Source: Rana temporaria (lineage: Eukaryota > Chordata > Amphibia > Anura > Ranidae). From it: a stretch of 64,000 nt of DNA. The notes under the pieces are model-generated. The model saw only the letters and a program-made list of their open reading frames with translations, was not told where the DNA came from and did not search any database. The translations under genes and the position numbers were made by a program. Of the stretch, positions 10,767 through 21,617 are shown piece by piece (the stretch's first letter is position 1; each line of letters starts with the position of its first letter). Location of the stretch: assembly GCF_905171775.1 (NCBI RefSeq), contig NC_053495.1, positions 109,345,409 to 109,409,408 of the forward strand, in the 5' to 3' direction.

Positions 10767-11691
10767 CAGTTTTGTTCAAAATTATTGAACCCCCCAATGC
10801 TATAAAGGGTTTTAGGGAATTTAGTGTACATTTGTAATTGTATTCAGAATGAAATCCTACAAGGACTTCATAAAGAACCATATGCAACTAATATGACATC
10901 AATTTGTTTTGTAATACAGTAGTAAATGCAAAATTCAAGGCAATGGGCACTGTTGAAACGCTACCTGGTCGTGGCAGAAAGAAGATGCTGACTTTGACTG
11001 CTGTGCGCTACCTGAAGCGCAGAGTGGAGAAAAGTCCGTGTGTGACTGCTGAGGAACTGAGAAAATATTTGTCAGATGTGGGTACTGAAGTTTCTGCTCA
11101 GACAATACGGCGCACACTGCATAATGAAGGCCTCCATGCCAGAACTCCCAGGCGCACCCCCTTGCTGTCTCCAAAGAATAAGAGTCGACTGCAGTATGCC
11201 GAAAGTCATGTGGGCAAACCACACACGTTTTGGGATTGTGTTCTGTCGACTGATGAAACAAAATTACAACTGTTTGGGCCCATGGATCAACGCTATGTTT
11301 GGAGGAGGAAGAACAAGGCCTATGATGAAAAGAACACCTTGCCTACTGTGAAGCATGGCGGGGGGTCAATCATGCTTTGGGGCTGTTTTGCTTCTGCAGG
11401 TACAGGGAAGCTTCAGCGTGTGCAAGGTACCATGAATTCTCTTCAGTACCAGGCGATATTGGATGACAATGTGATGCAGTCCGTCACAAACCTGAGCTTT
11501 GGGAGACGTTGGACCTTTCAACAGGACAATGATCTCAAGCATACCTCCAAGTCCACTAGAGCATGGTTGCAGATTAAAGGCTGGAACATTTTGGAGTGGC
11601 CATCGCAGTCACCAGACTTAAATCCGATTGAGAACCTCTGGTGGGACTTAAAGAAAGCAGTTGCAGTGCGCAAGCCTAAGAATTTGACTGA
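10767..11691 (+). mobile_element. Tc1-like element, truncated at its 3' end, nested in hAT-B
   Basis: The left end CAGTTTTGTTCAAAATTATT follows a TA dinucleotide (10765-10766), as expected for Tc1/mariner. The right end is missing: the coding frame leaves the family consensus right after KNLTE at about 11691 and continues into a GGAGG-rich tract of hAT-B. With only one terminal repeat it cannot move. Confidence 0.85.
10904..11691 (+). pseudogene. Tc1-like transposase, DD34E family, both ends incomplete
   Basis: The frame is long and undamaged inside but incomplete at both ends. It keeps the second part of the paired-like DNA-binding region (LPGRGRKKMLT; TAEELRKYL; SAQTIRRTLHNEGLHAR) and the DDE core: LSTDETKLQLFGP (first D), FQQDNDLKHTSKS (second D) and SPDLNPIENLWWDLK (E, 34 residues after the second D). 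The first about 50 residues of a normal Tc1 transposase have no match upstream and the last about 40 are lost with the 3' end. The family's enzyme excises and inserts the element at TA sites. The frame continues artificially to 11779. Confidence 0.85.
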
Positions 11692-11802
11692 AGGTGGAAG
11701 CGGCGGTGGAGGAGGAGGAGGAGGTAGACAACACAGCAGGTTTTGGTTTTTAATTGATTTATTTTTTAAATTAGGGTAAACCCCAAAATAGTGAGACAGA
11801 TC

Positions 11803-11972
11803 TAGGGTTGCTACCTCATCCCTTTAAACCTGAACACAAAGTTACCCAGGTTCTGGGGCTAATTTGATGTCGATAAGGCACCAAGTGAGTTTAATTAGCA
11901 GCACCTTAATCAGCCAGAGAACCTGTGTAATTAATATGTTTTTGCTTTGAAAGGGATGAGATGGCAACCCTA
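11803..11972. mobile_element. 170-bp hAT MITE in hAT-B
   Basis: The ends are TAGGGTTGCTACCTCATCCC and the inverse GGGATGAGATGGCAACCCTA. The flanks GACAGATC (11795-11802) and GAAAGCTC (11973-11980) agree at 6 of 8 positions, consistent with an aged 8-bp duplication. No coding capacity. Confidence 0.75.
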
Positions 11973-12017
11973 GAAAGCTCAGAAAAAAACAATGGCTGGG
12001 TAAGGCCGGCCCGGTGT

Positions 12018-15000
12018 CTATTCTGCACAAGGTACGGACAACTCCTCTGGGATCCATGCCTGATTCATTTTAATGAACGTGAGCTTGTCCACATTGGATC
12101 TGGACAGGCGGCTGCGCTTGTCTGTGATAACGCTCCCTGCCGTGCTAAATACACGTTCAGACAATACACTGGCCGCAGGGCAGGCCAGCACCTCCAAGGC
12201 GTAAAGGGCAAGCTCAGGCCATGTGCCCAATTTGGAGACCCAGAAGTTTAAGGGGGCATAGCCGTCATTCAGTACGTGTAGGGGTGTGCTCACATACTGC
12301 TCCACCATGTTGCTGAAATGCTGCCTCCTGCTAAAACGTTCCATATCAGCTGGTGGTGCTGTTTGTTGTGGCGTGCTGACAAAGCTTTTCCACATTTCGG
12401 CCATGCTAACCCTGCCTTCTGAGGTGCTGGCGATGCCCCGGCTGCGTTGGCGACCTCTTCCTGCTCCTCTGCCTTCGCCTTCTGCTTCCACTGTGGCCCC
12501 GCTGTCAGGTGGGAATTGCACCAGCAGCGCGTCTAACAGCGTGCGCTTGTACTCGCGCATCTTGTGTTCATGCTCCAGTGAGGGGATTAAGGACGGTACA
12601 TTGTCCTTGTAACGGGGATCCAGCAGCGTGGCCACCCAGTAATCAGCACCATGTCTTCCTCCTCCTCATCCTCCACCGCGTCATCCTCCAGAACTGTGCC
12701 CTTGCTAATTGTGTACCTGGCCTTTGTTGGTGCACGAACCCACCCTCTGAGCCACTTGTGAATGACTGCCCTGAAAGCCTTGCAAATGATCCCGATTCCT
12801 CCTCCTCCTCCTCTTCCTCCTGTGCCACATCCTCTTCCATCATCACCCGTAGCGTTTTTTCAAGGAGGCATAGAAGTGGGATAGTCACGCTAAGAGCGGC
12901 GTCATTGGCACTGGCCATGTTGGTGGAGTACTCAAAACAGCACAACAAGGCACACAGGTCTCGCATGGAGGCCCAGTTATTGGTGGTAAAGTGGTTCTGT
13001 TCCGCAGAGCGACTCACGCGTGCGTGCTGCAGCTGGAACTCCACTATCGCCTGCTGCTGCTCGCACAGTCTGGCCAGCATGTGCAAGGTGGAGTTCCACC
13101 TTGTGGGCACATCACATATGAGGCGGTGAGCTGGAAGGCCGAAGTTACGCTGCAGCGCTGCCAGGCGAGCAGCAGCAGGGTGAGAACACCGAAAGTGCGC
13201 ACAGACGGCCCGCACTTTCTGCAGCAGCTGTGGCATATTGGGGTAAGTTCTCAGGCAACTCTGCACCACCAAATTCAGCAAATGCGCCAGGCAAGGAATG
13301 TGCGTCAAACCGGCTAGGCCCAGAGCTGCTACGAGATTTCGCCCGTTATCGCACACCACCAGGCCCGGCTTGAGGCTCACTGACGCCAACCACTCACCGG
13401 TCTGTTGTTCCATGTCCCTCCACAACTCCTGCGCGGTGTGTGGTTTTTCCCCCAAACAGGAAAGTTTTAAAACTGCCTGCTGGCGTTTACCCATGGTTGT
13501 GCTGAAGTTGGTGGTGAGTTTGTTACGCTGACTGGATGAGGAGGCGGTAGAGGATGAGGAAGTGGAGTAGAAGGAGTTAAGAACAGGAGGCAAACTGAAG
13601 CGCCCTGCAATCCTCGGTGGTGGAAGGACATGCGCCAAACTGCTATGCGCCTCAGGCCCAGCCGCCACTGCATTTACCCAGTGCGCTGTTAGGGAGATAT
13701 AACATCCCTGACCATGCTTACTGGTCCACGTATCTGTAGTTAGGTGGACCTTGCCACAGATGGCATTGCGCAGTGCACACCTGATTTTGTCCCCCACTTG
13801 GTTGTGCAGGGAAGGGATGGCTCGCCTGGAAAAGTAGTGGCGGCTGGGCACGACGTACTGTGGGACAGCCAATGCCATCAGGCTTTTAAAACTCTGCGTC
13901 TCCACCAGACGGAATGACAGCATTTCAAAGACCAGTAATTTTGAAATGCTGGCATTCAGGGCCAGGGATCGCGGGTGGGTAGAGGGGTACTTCCTCTTAC
14001 GCTCCAGTGTTTGGGAGATGGAGAGCTGAATGCTTCCATGGGACATTGTGGAGATGTTTGGTGACCCAGGTGGTAGTGTTGCTTGCCGGTCCTCTAATTG
14101 AGGGGTGGCAGGTGGCACTGTCACTACAGAGGTGGATGAAGAGGCAGAGAGGCCCGAGACTGATGCAGAAGAGGAAGCAGGAGGAGCCAGAGACCTTTCT
14201 TGGTTTTTGCGGTGTCTACTCCACTGCAGCTCGTGCTTTGCACTTAGATGCCTGGTCATGCAGGTTGTGCTCAGGTTGAGAACGTTTATGCCTCGCTTCA
14301 GGCTCTGATTGCACAACATGCAAACCACGCGTGTCTTGTCATCAGTACATTGTGTGAAGAACTGCCACGCTAGGGAACTCCTTGGACCTGGCTTTGGTGT
14401 GCTCGGTCCCTTGCTGCGTTGGGCAGTAGCAGGCGTACTGTCTAGGGGACGGACGCTCTGCTTTGGCACCCTGCTCCCTCTTCTGCTGTGCTGGTGGCTC
14501 TGTGCGACCACCGCCTCTTCCTCGGAACTACATGGGTCACCTGCATGAGGTTGATTCCATGTCGGGTCGAGGACCTCATCATCCTCCACATCATCTTCCA
14601 CCCAGTCTTCACCACTGCCCTCCTTGTCGGTCTGCACAATTGCAAAAGCACCAGTTGGCAACTGTGTTTCATCATCATCATGCAAGACGTGCTGTAATGG
14701 TCCCCCCATGAACTCATCCTGAAATATAAGTGGTTGGGCATCGGTGCACTCAATCTCTTCCCCTTCTGGGGCTGGGCTAGGTGGATGGCCCTGGGAACAC
14801 ATGCTAACAGACTCATCAAAAAGAAGAAGAGACTGCTGCATGCTTTGGGGCTCAGACTGCTTGGCTGATTTGCAAGGGGGTGAGGTGAAAGACTGATGGT
14901 GGACATCGGCTGCAGGCGCCAACTCTGAACTTTCAGCACAAGACTGGTTGGAAAACGATGTGAAGGAACTGGAGGCACTGTCAGCAACCCAATCTACTAC

Positions 15001-15219
15001 CGCCTGTTCTGCTCCTGGCCTCAACATTCGTAGAGCTGGATTAGGCCCAACCAAATACCGCTGCAGGCTCTGTCGGCTACTCGCACCTGAGAAAGGTGTT
15101 TCACTTGTGCTTGTAGCTGGCACAGATCGACCACGTCCTCTCCCTGTAACAGGAACTCCACCGGCAGCACCACGACCGCGGCCACGTCCCTTATTTGAGG
15201 TTTTCCTCATATTTCTCAA
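12018..15219 (-). pseudogene. hAT-B transposase, one frameshift away from full length
   Basis: An 858-codon frame (15219-12643) is followed by a 205-codon frame (12635-12018) that begins in mid-protein. A basic, RG-rich N-terminus (GRGRGRGAAGG) precedes a BED zinc finger at about residues 275-330 (SSLAWQFFTQC, VVCMLCNQSLKRG, H and H at RHLSAKH). The catalytic core follows: LTTDTWTSKHGQGC, VVCDNGRNLVAALG, CDVPTRWNST. The C-terminal frame has YWVATLLDPRYKDN and the dimerisation block SVLSERVFSTAGS. A single indel in the acidic run near 12650-12720 separates the frames. Otherwise the gene is free of stops, so decay is recent compared with hAT-A. A sequencing error in the E-rich repeat is possible. 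Confidence 0.88.
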
Positions 15220-15234
15220 ATTTAGGGTCTTGCC

Positions 15235-16020
15235 CTAATTTTAAGAAATTTTAAATACAAAAATAGTGTAAGCTGGTGAAATAGGCAGAGATTCAGCTAT
15301 ATATTTCTCTACCTATAGCAAGAGGCAGGAACACAGCCCTAAACAATGTACTGGCGGAGTGCTGGTGAAATGGGCAGAGATTCACCTATATATTTCTCAA
15401 ATTTAGGGTCTTGCCCTAATTTTGAGAAATTTGAAATACAAAAATAGTGTAAGCTGGTGAAATAGGCAGAGATTCAACTATATATTTCTCTACCTATAGC
15501 AAGAAGCAGGAACCCAGCACTAAACAATTTACTGCACAGACAGTATATCACAGGGGAGAGGTGCAGTGCTGTTGAAATATTCAGAGTCACCTATAGATTT
15601 CCGACTGCCCCTATAGGAAAATTGCAGGAACCTGTCCCTGAACTATGTACTTGACAGAAAAACACACTATATCACAGGTGCACAGGTGGTGGCAGGTGCA
15701 GTGCTGTTGAAATATTCAAAGTCACCTATAGAACCTGTCACTGAACTATGTACTTTATAGAAAAACACAGTATATCACAGGTGCACAGGTGGTGGCAGGT
15801 GCAGTGCTGTTGAAATATTCAGAGTCACCTATAGAACCTGTCACTGAACTATGTACTTTATAGAAAAACACACTATATCACAGGTGCACAAGTGGTGGCA
15901 GGTGCAGTGCTGTTGAAATATTCAGAGTCACCTATAGAACCTGTCACTGAACTATGTACTTTATAGAAAAACACAGTATATCACTGGTGCAGTGCTGTTG
16001 AAATATTTCCCTATCGTAAG
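15235..16020. repeat. Duplicated leader segments in hAT-B (about 160 bp x2, about 102 bp x3-4)
   Basis: The segment with 'aaaatagtgtaagctggtgaaat' occurs at about 15260 and 15440. A unit of about 102 bp ('ctatagaacctgtcactgaactatg...gcagtgctgttgaaatattc') is repeated from about 15690 to 16005. It lies between the transposase start and the promoter-proximal end, so it is in the 5' leader. A tandem-repeated leader also occurs in hAT-A and in the piggyBac. Confidence 0.8.
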
Positions 16021-16612
16021 TGAAGCACAGTCAGTGACATGGAGCCAGATAGCATTAGATGATGCAGATATAAAAAAATAAATAAAGTGTGTTTCTTGAG
16101 ATTTCTGGAGCCAGCAGAGTACACCTAAAACTGTCCCTGGACGCCAAATGCAGTCTTTCCCTATCGTAAGTGAAGCACAGTGACAGCGAGTCAGAAAGCA
16201 TTAGATGATGTAGATATCAAAAAAATTAAGTTTGTTTCTTGAGATTTCTGGAGCACAGAACACCTTACACTGTCCCTGAACGCCGAATGCAGCAGCCTTT
16301 CCCTATCTAGAGTGAAGCAGAGTGACGATCTGTGCTGTGTGCCTCTATCTAATATAGAGGCACGTCACATGATAGGTCACATGCTACACTGGCCAATCAC
16401 AGCCATGCCATAAGCAGGCATGGCTGTGATCAGTTCCCAGTCACAGTTGTAAAACGAATGGCGATTGGCTGCCATGCAGCGCGCCAAAACATACCCGAAC
16501 TCCGAACCCGAACCCGGACTTTTTCCAATTATTCTGGTTCGGGTACGGGTTCGAGAAAAACCCAAAGTCCGTACCGAACCCGAACTTTACAGTTCGGGTT
16601 CGCTCAACCCTA

Positions 16613-17863
16613 CTACTGAGGTACCGCACATTCCACAAACTCACAAAAGGGGGAAGAATCTACCAACTGAAAAGGCAACAGTTGAAGTGCTGGCAATTTA
16701 GCTAAGCTAGCATTCAACCGCTGGGCATGTGGATGGCTGGGAGAGTACTTCTTCCGGTGCTGCGGCAGCTGGGGCAGGGACATTTGCCTGGAACAATCTG
16801 CCATTGGTGTACCGCTAGTAGATTGCCTGCGTGTACTACTAGGTTGTGACACAACTAATTCTACACCTTCAGTCTTATCAGTGCAGGCTTCAGAGAGGAC
16901 TGAGGGTATAGTGGGGTTGGAGATCCCAGCTGAGGGGCAAGGGGAGGTCCGCTTTGTTCTTTGGTGTGGGTCTTTGAGGTACGCTTGCCAACAAACTGCA
17001 TGGCAGGTTGACATATGTCTGGTCAAGCATGTGGTGCCCAAACGGGTGATGTTTTGGCCACGCAAGATACGCTTGAGACATATGTTGCAAATAGCAGCGG
17101 TGCGATCTGATGCACTTGTCTCAAAAAAGGCCCACACCAAAGAACTTTTGTAATAACGCTGAGACACAGCAGCGCCCTGCACATGCGTAGCTCTGCGTTG
17201 TGATGCAGTCAGTGTGCTGCCCTTAAGCTGGCCCCTGGATGGCATCTTGCCTCGTTGGAGATGTGCCTGTGCCGCCTCCTCCTCCTCTCTCCTATCAGGC
17301 ACCCACGTAGAGTCAGTGACCTCATCATCCCCTTCCTCCTCATCACTGTAGAAAACCTGGCAGTATGCTGCAGCTGGGGGAACATGACTGCCAGATTGTT
17401 GTCCTTCTTGGGCACCCCCTCTCTCTGGGCTCACGTTACTGCCTTTCTCTATCTGTATACTATCATCGAAACCTTCAAAACGCTGCGCATCCTCATGCAG
17501 CATGTACCCAACACTGTGTTCAAACAGTTCGGGGGACTCCTCAGGAGGACATGGTGGGGCTAGGGAAGGAGTGAGTGATGCCATTGAGCAGAGGGAAGAG
17601 GACACCTTGGCAGCTACTTTGCCAGACAAAGTAACCTGAGCCTGGGTGAGAGAGGAGGATGAGGACGGCTTGGTCATCCACTCTACCAAGTCTTCGGCAT
17701 GCTGCGACTCAACACATCCAGCTGCCGAAAACAAGGGTGAGCGTGTCCAGCGGCCACGTGCTGATGAGAATGCACCGTGTCCACGACCAGCACTGTTGCC
17801 TCTAGACGCAGAGCCTGCTTTCCCTTGTGACTCTCTGCCTCTCCTTGTTGTCCTTCCAGACAT
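16613..17863 (-). pseudogene. hAT-A transposase, N-terminal part with BED finger
   Basis: The ATG at 17863 opens MSGRTTRRGRESQGKAG, a basic G/R-rich N-terminus like that of hAT-B. A BED zinc finger follows (SSLVWAFFETSASD, AICNICLKRILRG, H...H at TRHMSTCHAV), then FVECAVPQ at the breakpoint. The frame stops at TAG inside the CTACTGAG target site copy, where the family normally has tyrosine. The remainder is at 8403-10444 on the far side of hAT-B. An open frame extends upstream of this ATG to 18061, but that part is the 46-bp minisatellite translated and is not counted. Confidence 0.85.
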
Positions 17864-17879
17864 ATTAATGTCTTGCAGA

Positions 17880-18246
17880 GGACAAATGCAGTACACACAC
17901 CTCGTAGCTTTAAGTGCAAACTGCAGAGGACACATGCAAACTACAAAGTACACGTGCAGTACACACCAAGTAGCTTTAGGTGCAAACTCCAGAGCACAAG
18001 TGCAGTACACACCAAGTAGCTTTATGTGCAAACTACAGAGCACACGTGCAGTACACACCAAGTAGGTTTAGGTGCAAACTACAGAGCACAAGTGCAGTAC
18101 ACACCAAGTAGCTTAATGTGCAAACTACAGAGCACAAGTGCAGTACACACCAAGTAGGTTTAGGTGCAAACTAGAGAGCACAAGTGCATTACACACAAAG
18201 TAGCTTTATGTGCAAACTACAGAGCACAAGTGCAGTACACACCAAG
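17880..18246. repeat. 46-bp minisatellite in the hAT-A leader, left block
   Basis: About eight units of a 46-bp sequence (core GCAGTACACACCAAGTAGC) lie immediately upstream of the hAT-A transposase start. Units alternate between 'tttatg'/'tttagg' and 'cacaag'/'cacacg' variants. The array is cut by the gypsy element and continues at 28300. Confidence 0.92.
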
Positions 18247-18853
18247 TGTCATGTACCTTATGGTGATGAGCCAAAATTGCACAGGTCGGCCTCCCTTACA
18301 GCTCCCACTCGTGGCCCCCTTATAGGATAACAGAAGGCACAAGAGTAAGGAGGGGCACAGGTGCCTGTCAGGATCAACAGGAAGAGGTAGTGGGTCAGTC
18401 TAGTAGAAGCTTCCTTGCAGGAACTGGAATACCGGAACTGGATCAGCTCAGCAGACAGGATAGGTCCAATAGACTGGATCAGCTTAGCAGACTGGAAACC
18501 ACACCAGACAGGATCAGCTCAGCAGAGAGGATAGGTCCAATAGACTGGATCAGCTTAGCAGACCGGATCAGCTCAGCAACTGGACTGGAACTAGGACAAA
18601 CTGGAATCGTTCAGCTGGACTGGAACTAGGACAAACTGGAATCGTTCAGCTGGACTGGAACTAGGACAAACTGGAATCTTTCAGCAGACTGAAGCAGACT
18701 GGATCAGCACAGAAGGTCAGACAAGCCGGGTCAGATATCGGGGCGGACAGCGAGGTACAGAGGTGCAGACAGAAGGGTAGTCAGAACAGGCCAAGGATCA
18801 GGTGCAGGCGGTTGGCTGGAATAGTCACAGGTAAGCCGGGTCTTTCACAGGTA

Positions 18854-21387
18854 CAGTAGGTGACCGATATTGTGTCAATCTCGCTCCCTTTCTCGGCAAG
18901 ATTGAGCACCTACAAGCCCCATCGCGAGAGCCAGCGCCGAGCTGGCTTGCTGCGATGGAGAAAAAGCCGTCATAGAAGCGACGGGAGATCCGACTTGGAT
19001 TCCCGCCAATTCTACACGTGTGCGGCGTTTGTTATGAATCCTGAGGGGGAACTCCCCGCCGGATTTTAAATAAAAATCAGGCATGGGTTCCCCCCTCAGG
19101 AGCAAACCGGGCCCTTAAGTCTGGTATGGGTTGTAAGGAGACCCCCCCCCCCTACACCGAAAAAACGGCGTAGGGGGTCCCCCTACAATCCATACCAGTC
19201 CCGTATCCAAAGCACGCTACCCGGCCGGCCAGGAAAGGAGTGGGGACGAGCGAGCGCCCCCCCCCCTCCTGAGCCGTACCAGGCTGCATGCCCTCAACAT
19301 GGGGGGGTTGGGTGCTCTGGGGCAGGGGGGCGCACTGCGGCCCCCCCACCCCAGAGCACCCTGTCCTCATGTTGATGAGGACAGGGCCCCTTCCCGACAA
19401 CCCTGGCCGTTGGTTGTCGGGGTATGCAGGCGGGAGGCTTATCGGAATCTGGGAGCCCCCTTTAATAAGGGGGCCCCCAGATACCGGCCCCCCACCCTAA
19501 GTGAATGGATATGGGGTACATCGTACCCCTACCCATTCACCTGGAGGAAAAATGTTAAAGTTAATAAACACGACAAAATGGTTTTTAAAATAATTTATTA
19601 ATCTGCTCCGGAGGCACCCCCTGTCTTCTTTAGCTCTTTTGACCAGGGGGGGCTTCTTCTTTGACGTCTTTGGGTGGGGGTCGCTCTTCTTCGCCGCCGT
19701 CTGGTTCTCTTCCACCACCGGGGGGTCGCTTTTATAAAAGCGCCCACCCCCCGGCGGGTTTCGTCCGACGTCTTCGGCGGGGGGTGGTGTGCTTCTCAGG
19801 GGGGGGCTTCTTCTTCCGCTATCCGGGGGGGTCTTCTCCGCTATCCCGGGGGGGGGGGACTTCTCCACTCTCCGGGGGTCTTCTTCTATGTTCGCCGCTC
19901 TCCGCTGTTGACTGTTGACTTGGCGCACCCCGGTTCTTCCTCCCGCTGTCCGGTGCCTTCTCCTTCAGGGCTGAACGTCTTCTTCTTCTTCTTCCGTGCT
20001 GTGACGTCTTCTTCTTCTTCCGTGCTGTGACGTCTTCCTCTTCTTCTCTTCTCTTCTTCAGCCTTCTCCCGATGTTGACACGTCGCCTCTTCTCGCTGCA
20101 ATGACAGGTGCGCGGTTTGCATCTGACTTATATAGGCCTCACAGTCCCATCCTGCTCCGGTACCTACCCACATGGGTAGATACCAGAGCATGATGGGACT
20201 GTGAGGCGTATATAAGTCAGATGCAAACCGCGCACCTGTCATTGCAGCGAGAAGAGGCGACGTGTCAACATCGGGAGAAGGCTGAAGAAGAGAAGAAGAA
20301 GAAGACGTCACAGCACGGAAGAAGAAGAAGAAGACGTTCAGCCCTGAAGGAGAAGGCACCGGACAGCGGGAGGAAGAACCGGGGTGCGCCGAGTCAACAG
20401 CGGAGAGCGGCGAACATAGAAAAAGACCCCTGGAGAGTGGAGAAGACCCCCCCGGATAGCGGAGAAGACCCCCCCAGATAGCGGAAGAAGAAGCCCCCCC
20501 TGAGAAGCACACCACCCCCGCCGAAGACGTCGGAGGAAACCCGCCGGGGGGTGGAAGAGAACCAGACGGCGGCGAAGAAGTGCGGCCCCCACCCGAAGAC
20601 GTCAAAGAAGAAGCTCCCCCTGATGAAAAGAGCTAAAGAAGACAGGGGGGTGCCTCCGGAGCAGATTAATAAATTATTTTAAAAACCATTTTGTCGTGTT
20701 TATTAACTTTAACATTTTTCCTCCAGGTCAATGGGTAGGGGTACGATGTACCCCATATCCATTCACTTAGGGTGGGGGGAAGGTATCTGGGGGCCCCCTT
20801 ATTAAAGGGGGCTCCCAGATTCCGATAAGCCTCCCGCCCACATACCCCGACAACCAACGGCCAGGGTTGTCGGGAAGGAGCCCTGTCCTCATCAACGTGG
20901 GGGGGGCGCAGAGCGCCCCCCTGCCCCAGAGCACCCAACCCCCCCATGTTGAGGGCATGCAGCCTGGTACGGCTCAGGAGGGGGGGGGCGCTCGCTCGTC
21001 CCCACTCCTTTCCTGGCCGACCGGGTAGCGTGCTTTGGATACGGGTCTGGTATGGATTGTTGGGGGACCCCCTACGTCATTTTTTCGGCGTAGGGGGGGT
21101 CTCCTTACAACCCATACCAGACCTAAGGGCCCGGTATGCTCCTGAGGGGGGAACCCATGACGGATTTTTATTTAAAATCCGGCGGGGAGTTCCCCCTCAG
21201 GATTCATAACAAACGTCGCACACGTGTAGAATTGGTGGGAATCCAAGTCGGATCTCTCGTCGCTTCTATGACGCGCTTGCTGGAATGTGCTTTTACTATT
21301 CCAGCAAACGCGAGATGTTGGCACCCTGTCGCCGAGAATCAGCGCGATGCCGTCGTGCTAAAAACACATTCTCGGCGGCACCTACTG
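18854..21387. mobile_element. 2.5-kb foldback (near-perfect long palindrome) with TA target duplication
   Basis: The ends are CAGTAGGTG and CACCTACTG, flanked by TA at 18852-18853 and 21388-21389. The two arms, about 1.25 kb each, are inverted copies meeting near 20170 (centre CCCACATGGGTA). For example 19030-19130 matches the inverse of 21095-21205 and 20105-20155 the inverse of 20185-20240. The arms hold no conserved ORF. The short outer 30-150 bp of the arms differ more than the interior. Ends and TA suggest a Tc1/mariner-type mobiliser. A fragment of the same family lies at about 62690-63055. Confidence 0.88.
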
Positions 21388-21425
21388 TAAGTCTCAGATC
21401 AGGTTTCAGATACTCAACGCTGTAG

Positions 21426-21466
21426 AGCAGACAGCCTGGATGGTGTGTGAGGGGCCGGCTTAAATA
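21426..21466 (-). promoter_or_regulatory. LTR promoter and predicted transcription start of the gypsy element
   Basis: On the minus strand a TATA-like GTATTTAAG (TATTTAA at 21460-21466) is followed 29 nt later by AGGCTGTCTGCT, whose G at 21436 I propose as the RNA start. An ATTGG (inverse CCAAT) lies just upstream near 21478-21482. The 11 nt GGCTGTCTGCT (21436-21426) are exactly complementary to the PBS region at 27945-27955. Confidence 0.65.
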
Positions 21467-21617
21467 CCCCGCTGGGCTCCAATAGGCGTGTGCACCCGTG
21501 CATGCACGCGCATGCGTGATCGCAGCCGCGATCGGGAACCGCAAAATCTAAGTCGCCTGTTTCTGGCAGGATCTTCATGACATTGCCCCCCCCAAGGGGC
21601 AGCCTCCGGATGCCCAT

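Larger units (their letters stand above)
10445..16612 (-). mobile_element. hAT-B: second autonomous-type hAT, inserted in the hAT-A transposase
   Basis: The termini are TAGAGTTGAGCGGAC and, inverted, TAGGGTTGAGCGAAC. A perfect 8-bp duplication CTACTGAG lies at 10437-10444 and 16613-16620. Both subterminal regions are packed with GAACCC/GGGTTC hexamers (10470-10560, 16495-16600), likely transposase-binding repeats. It encodes a BED-finger hAT transposase on the minus strand and contains a truncated Tc1 (10767-11691) and a 170-bp MITE (11803-11972). Its ends and CRE-like palindrome show it is a distant relative of its host hAT-A. Confidence 0.92.
18247..21582 (-). repeat. 3' LTR of the gypsy element, about 800 bp, interrupted by a foldback element
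   Basis: It begins TGTCATGTACC on the plus strand and ends CATGACA (21576-21582). On the minus strand it is preceded by a polypurine tract (plus-strand TTGCCCCCCCCAAG at 21583-21596). Segments 18247-18851 and 21390-21582 belong to the LTR; the rest is the foldback insertion. Internal tandem blocks ('ggactggaactaggacaaactggaatc') occur at 18575-18680. The first 340 bp match the 5' LTR at 27958-28299 closely, apart from block-number differences. Confidence 0.88.

Noticed and set aside
17880..18246. Regularly repeated 46-bp units resembling a CRISPR array
   Set aside because: There are no unique spacers; units are contiguous, and the surroundings are eukaryotic transposon sequence.
20170..20605. 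Charged K/E-rich frames on both arms of the foldback element
   Set aside because: Low-complexity GAAGAAGAA sequence; the frames are not conserved between the two arms.
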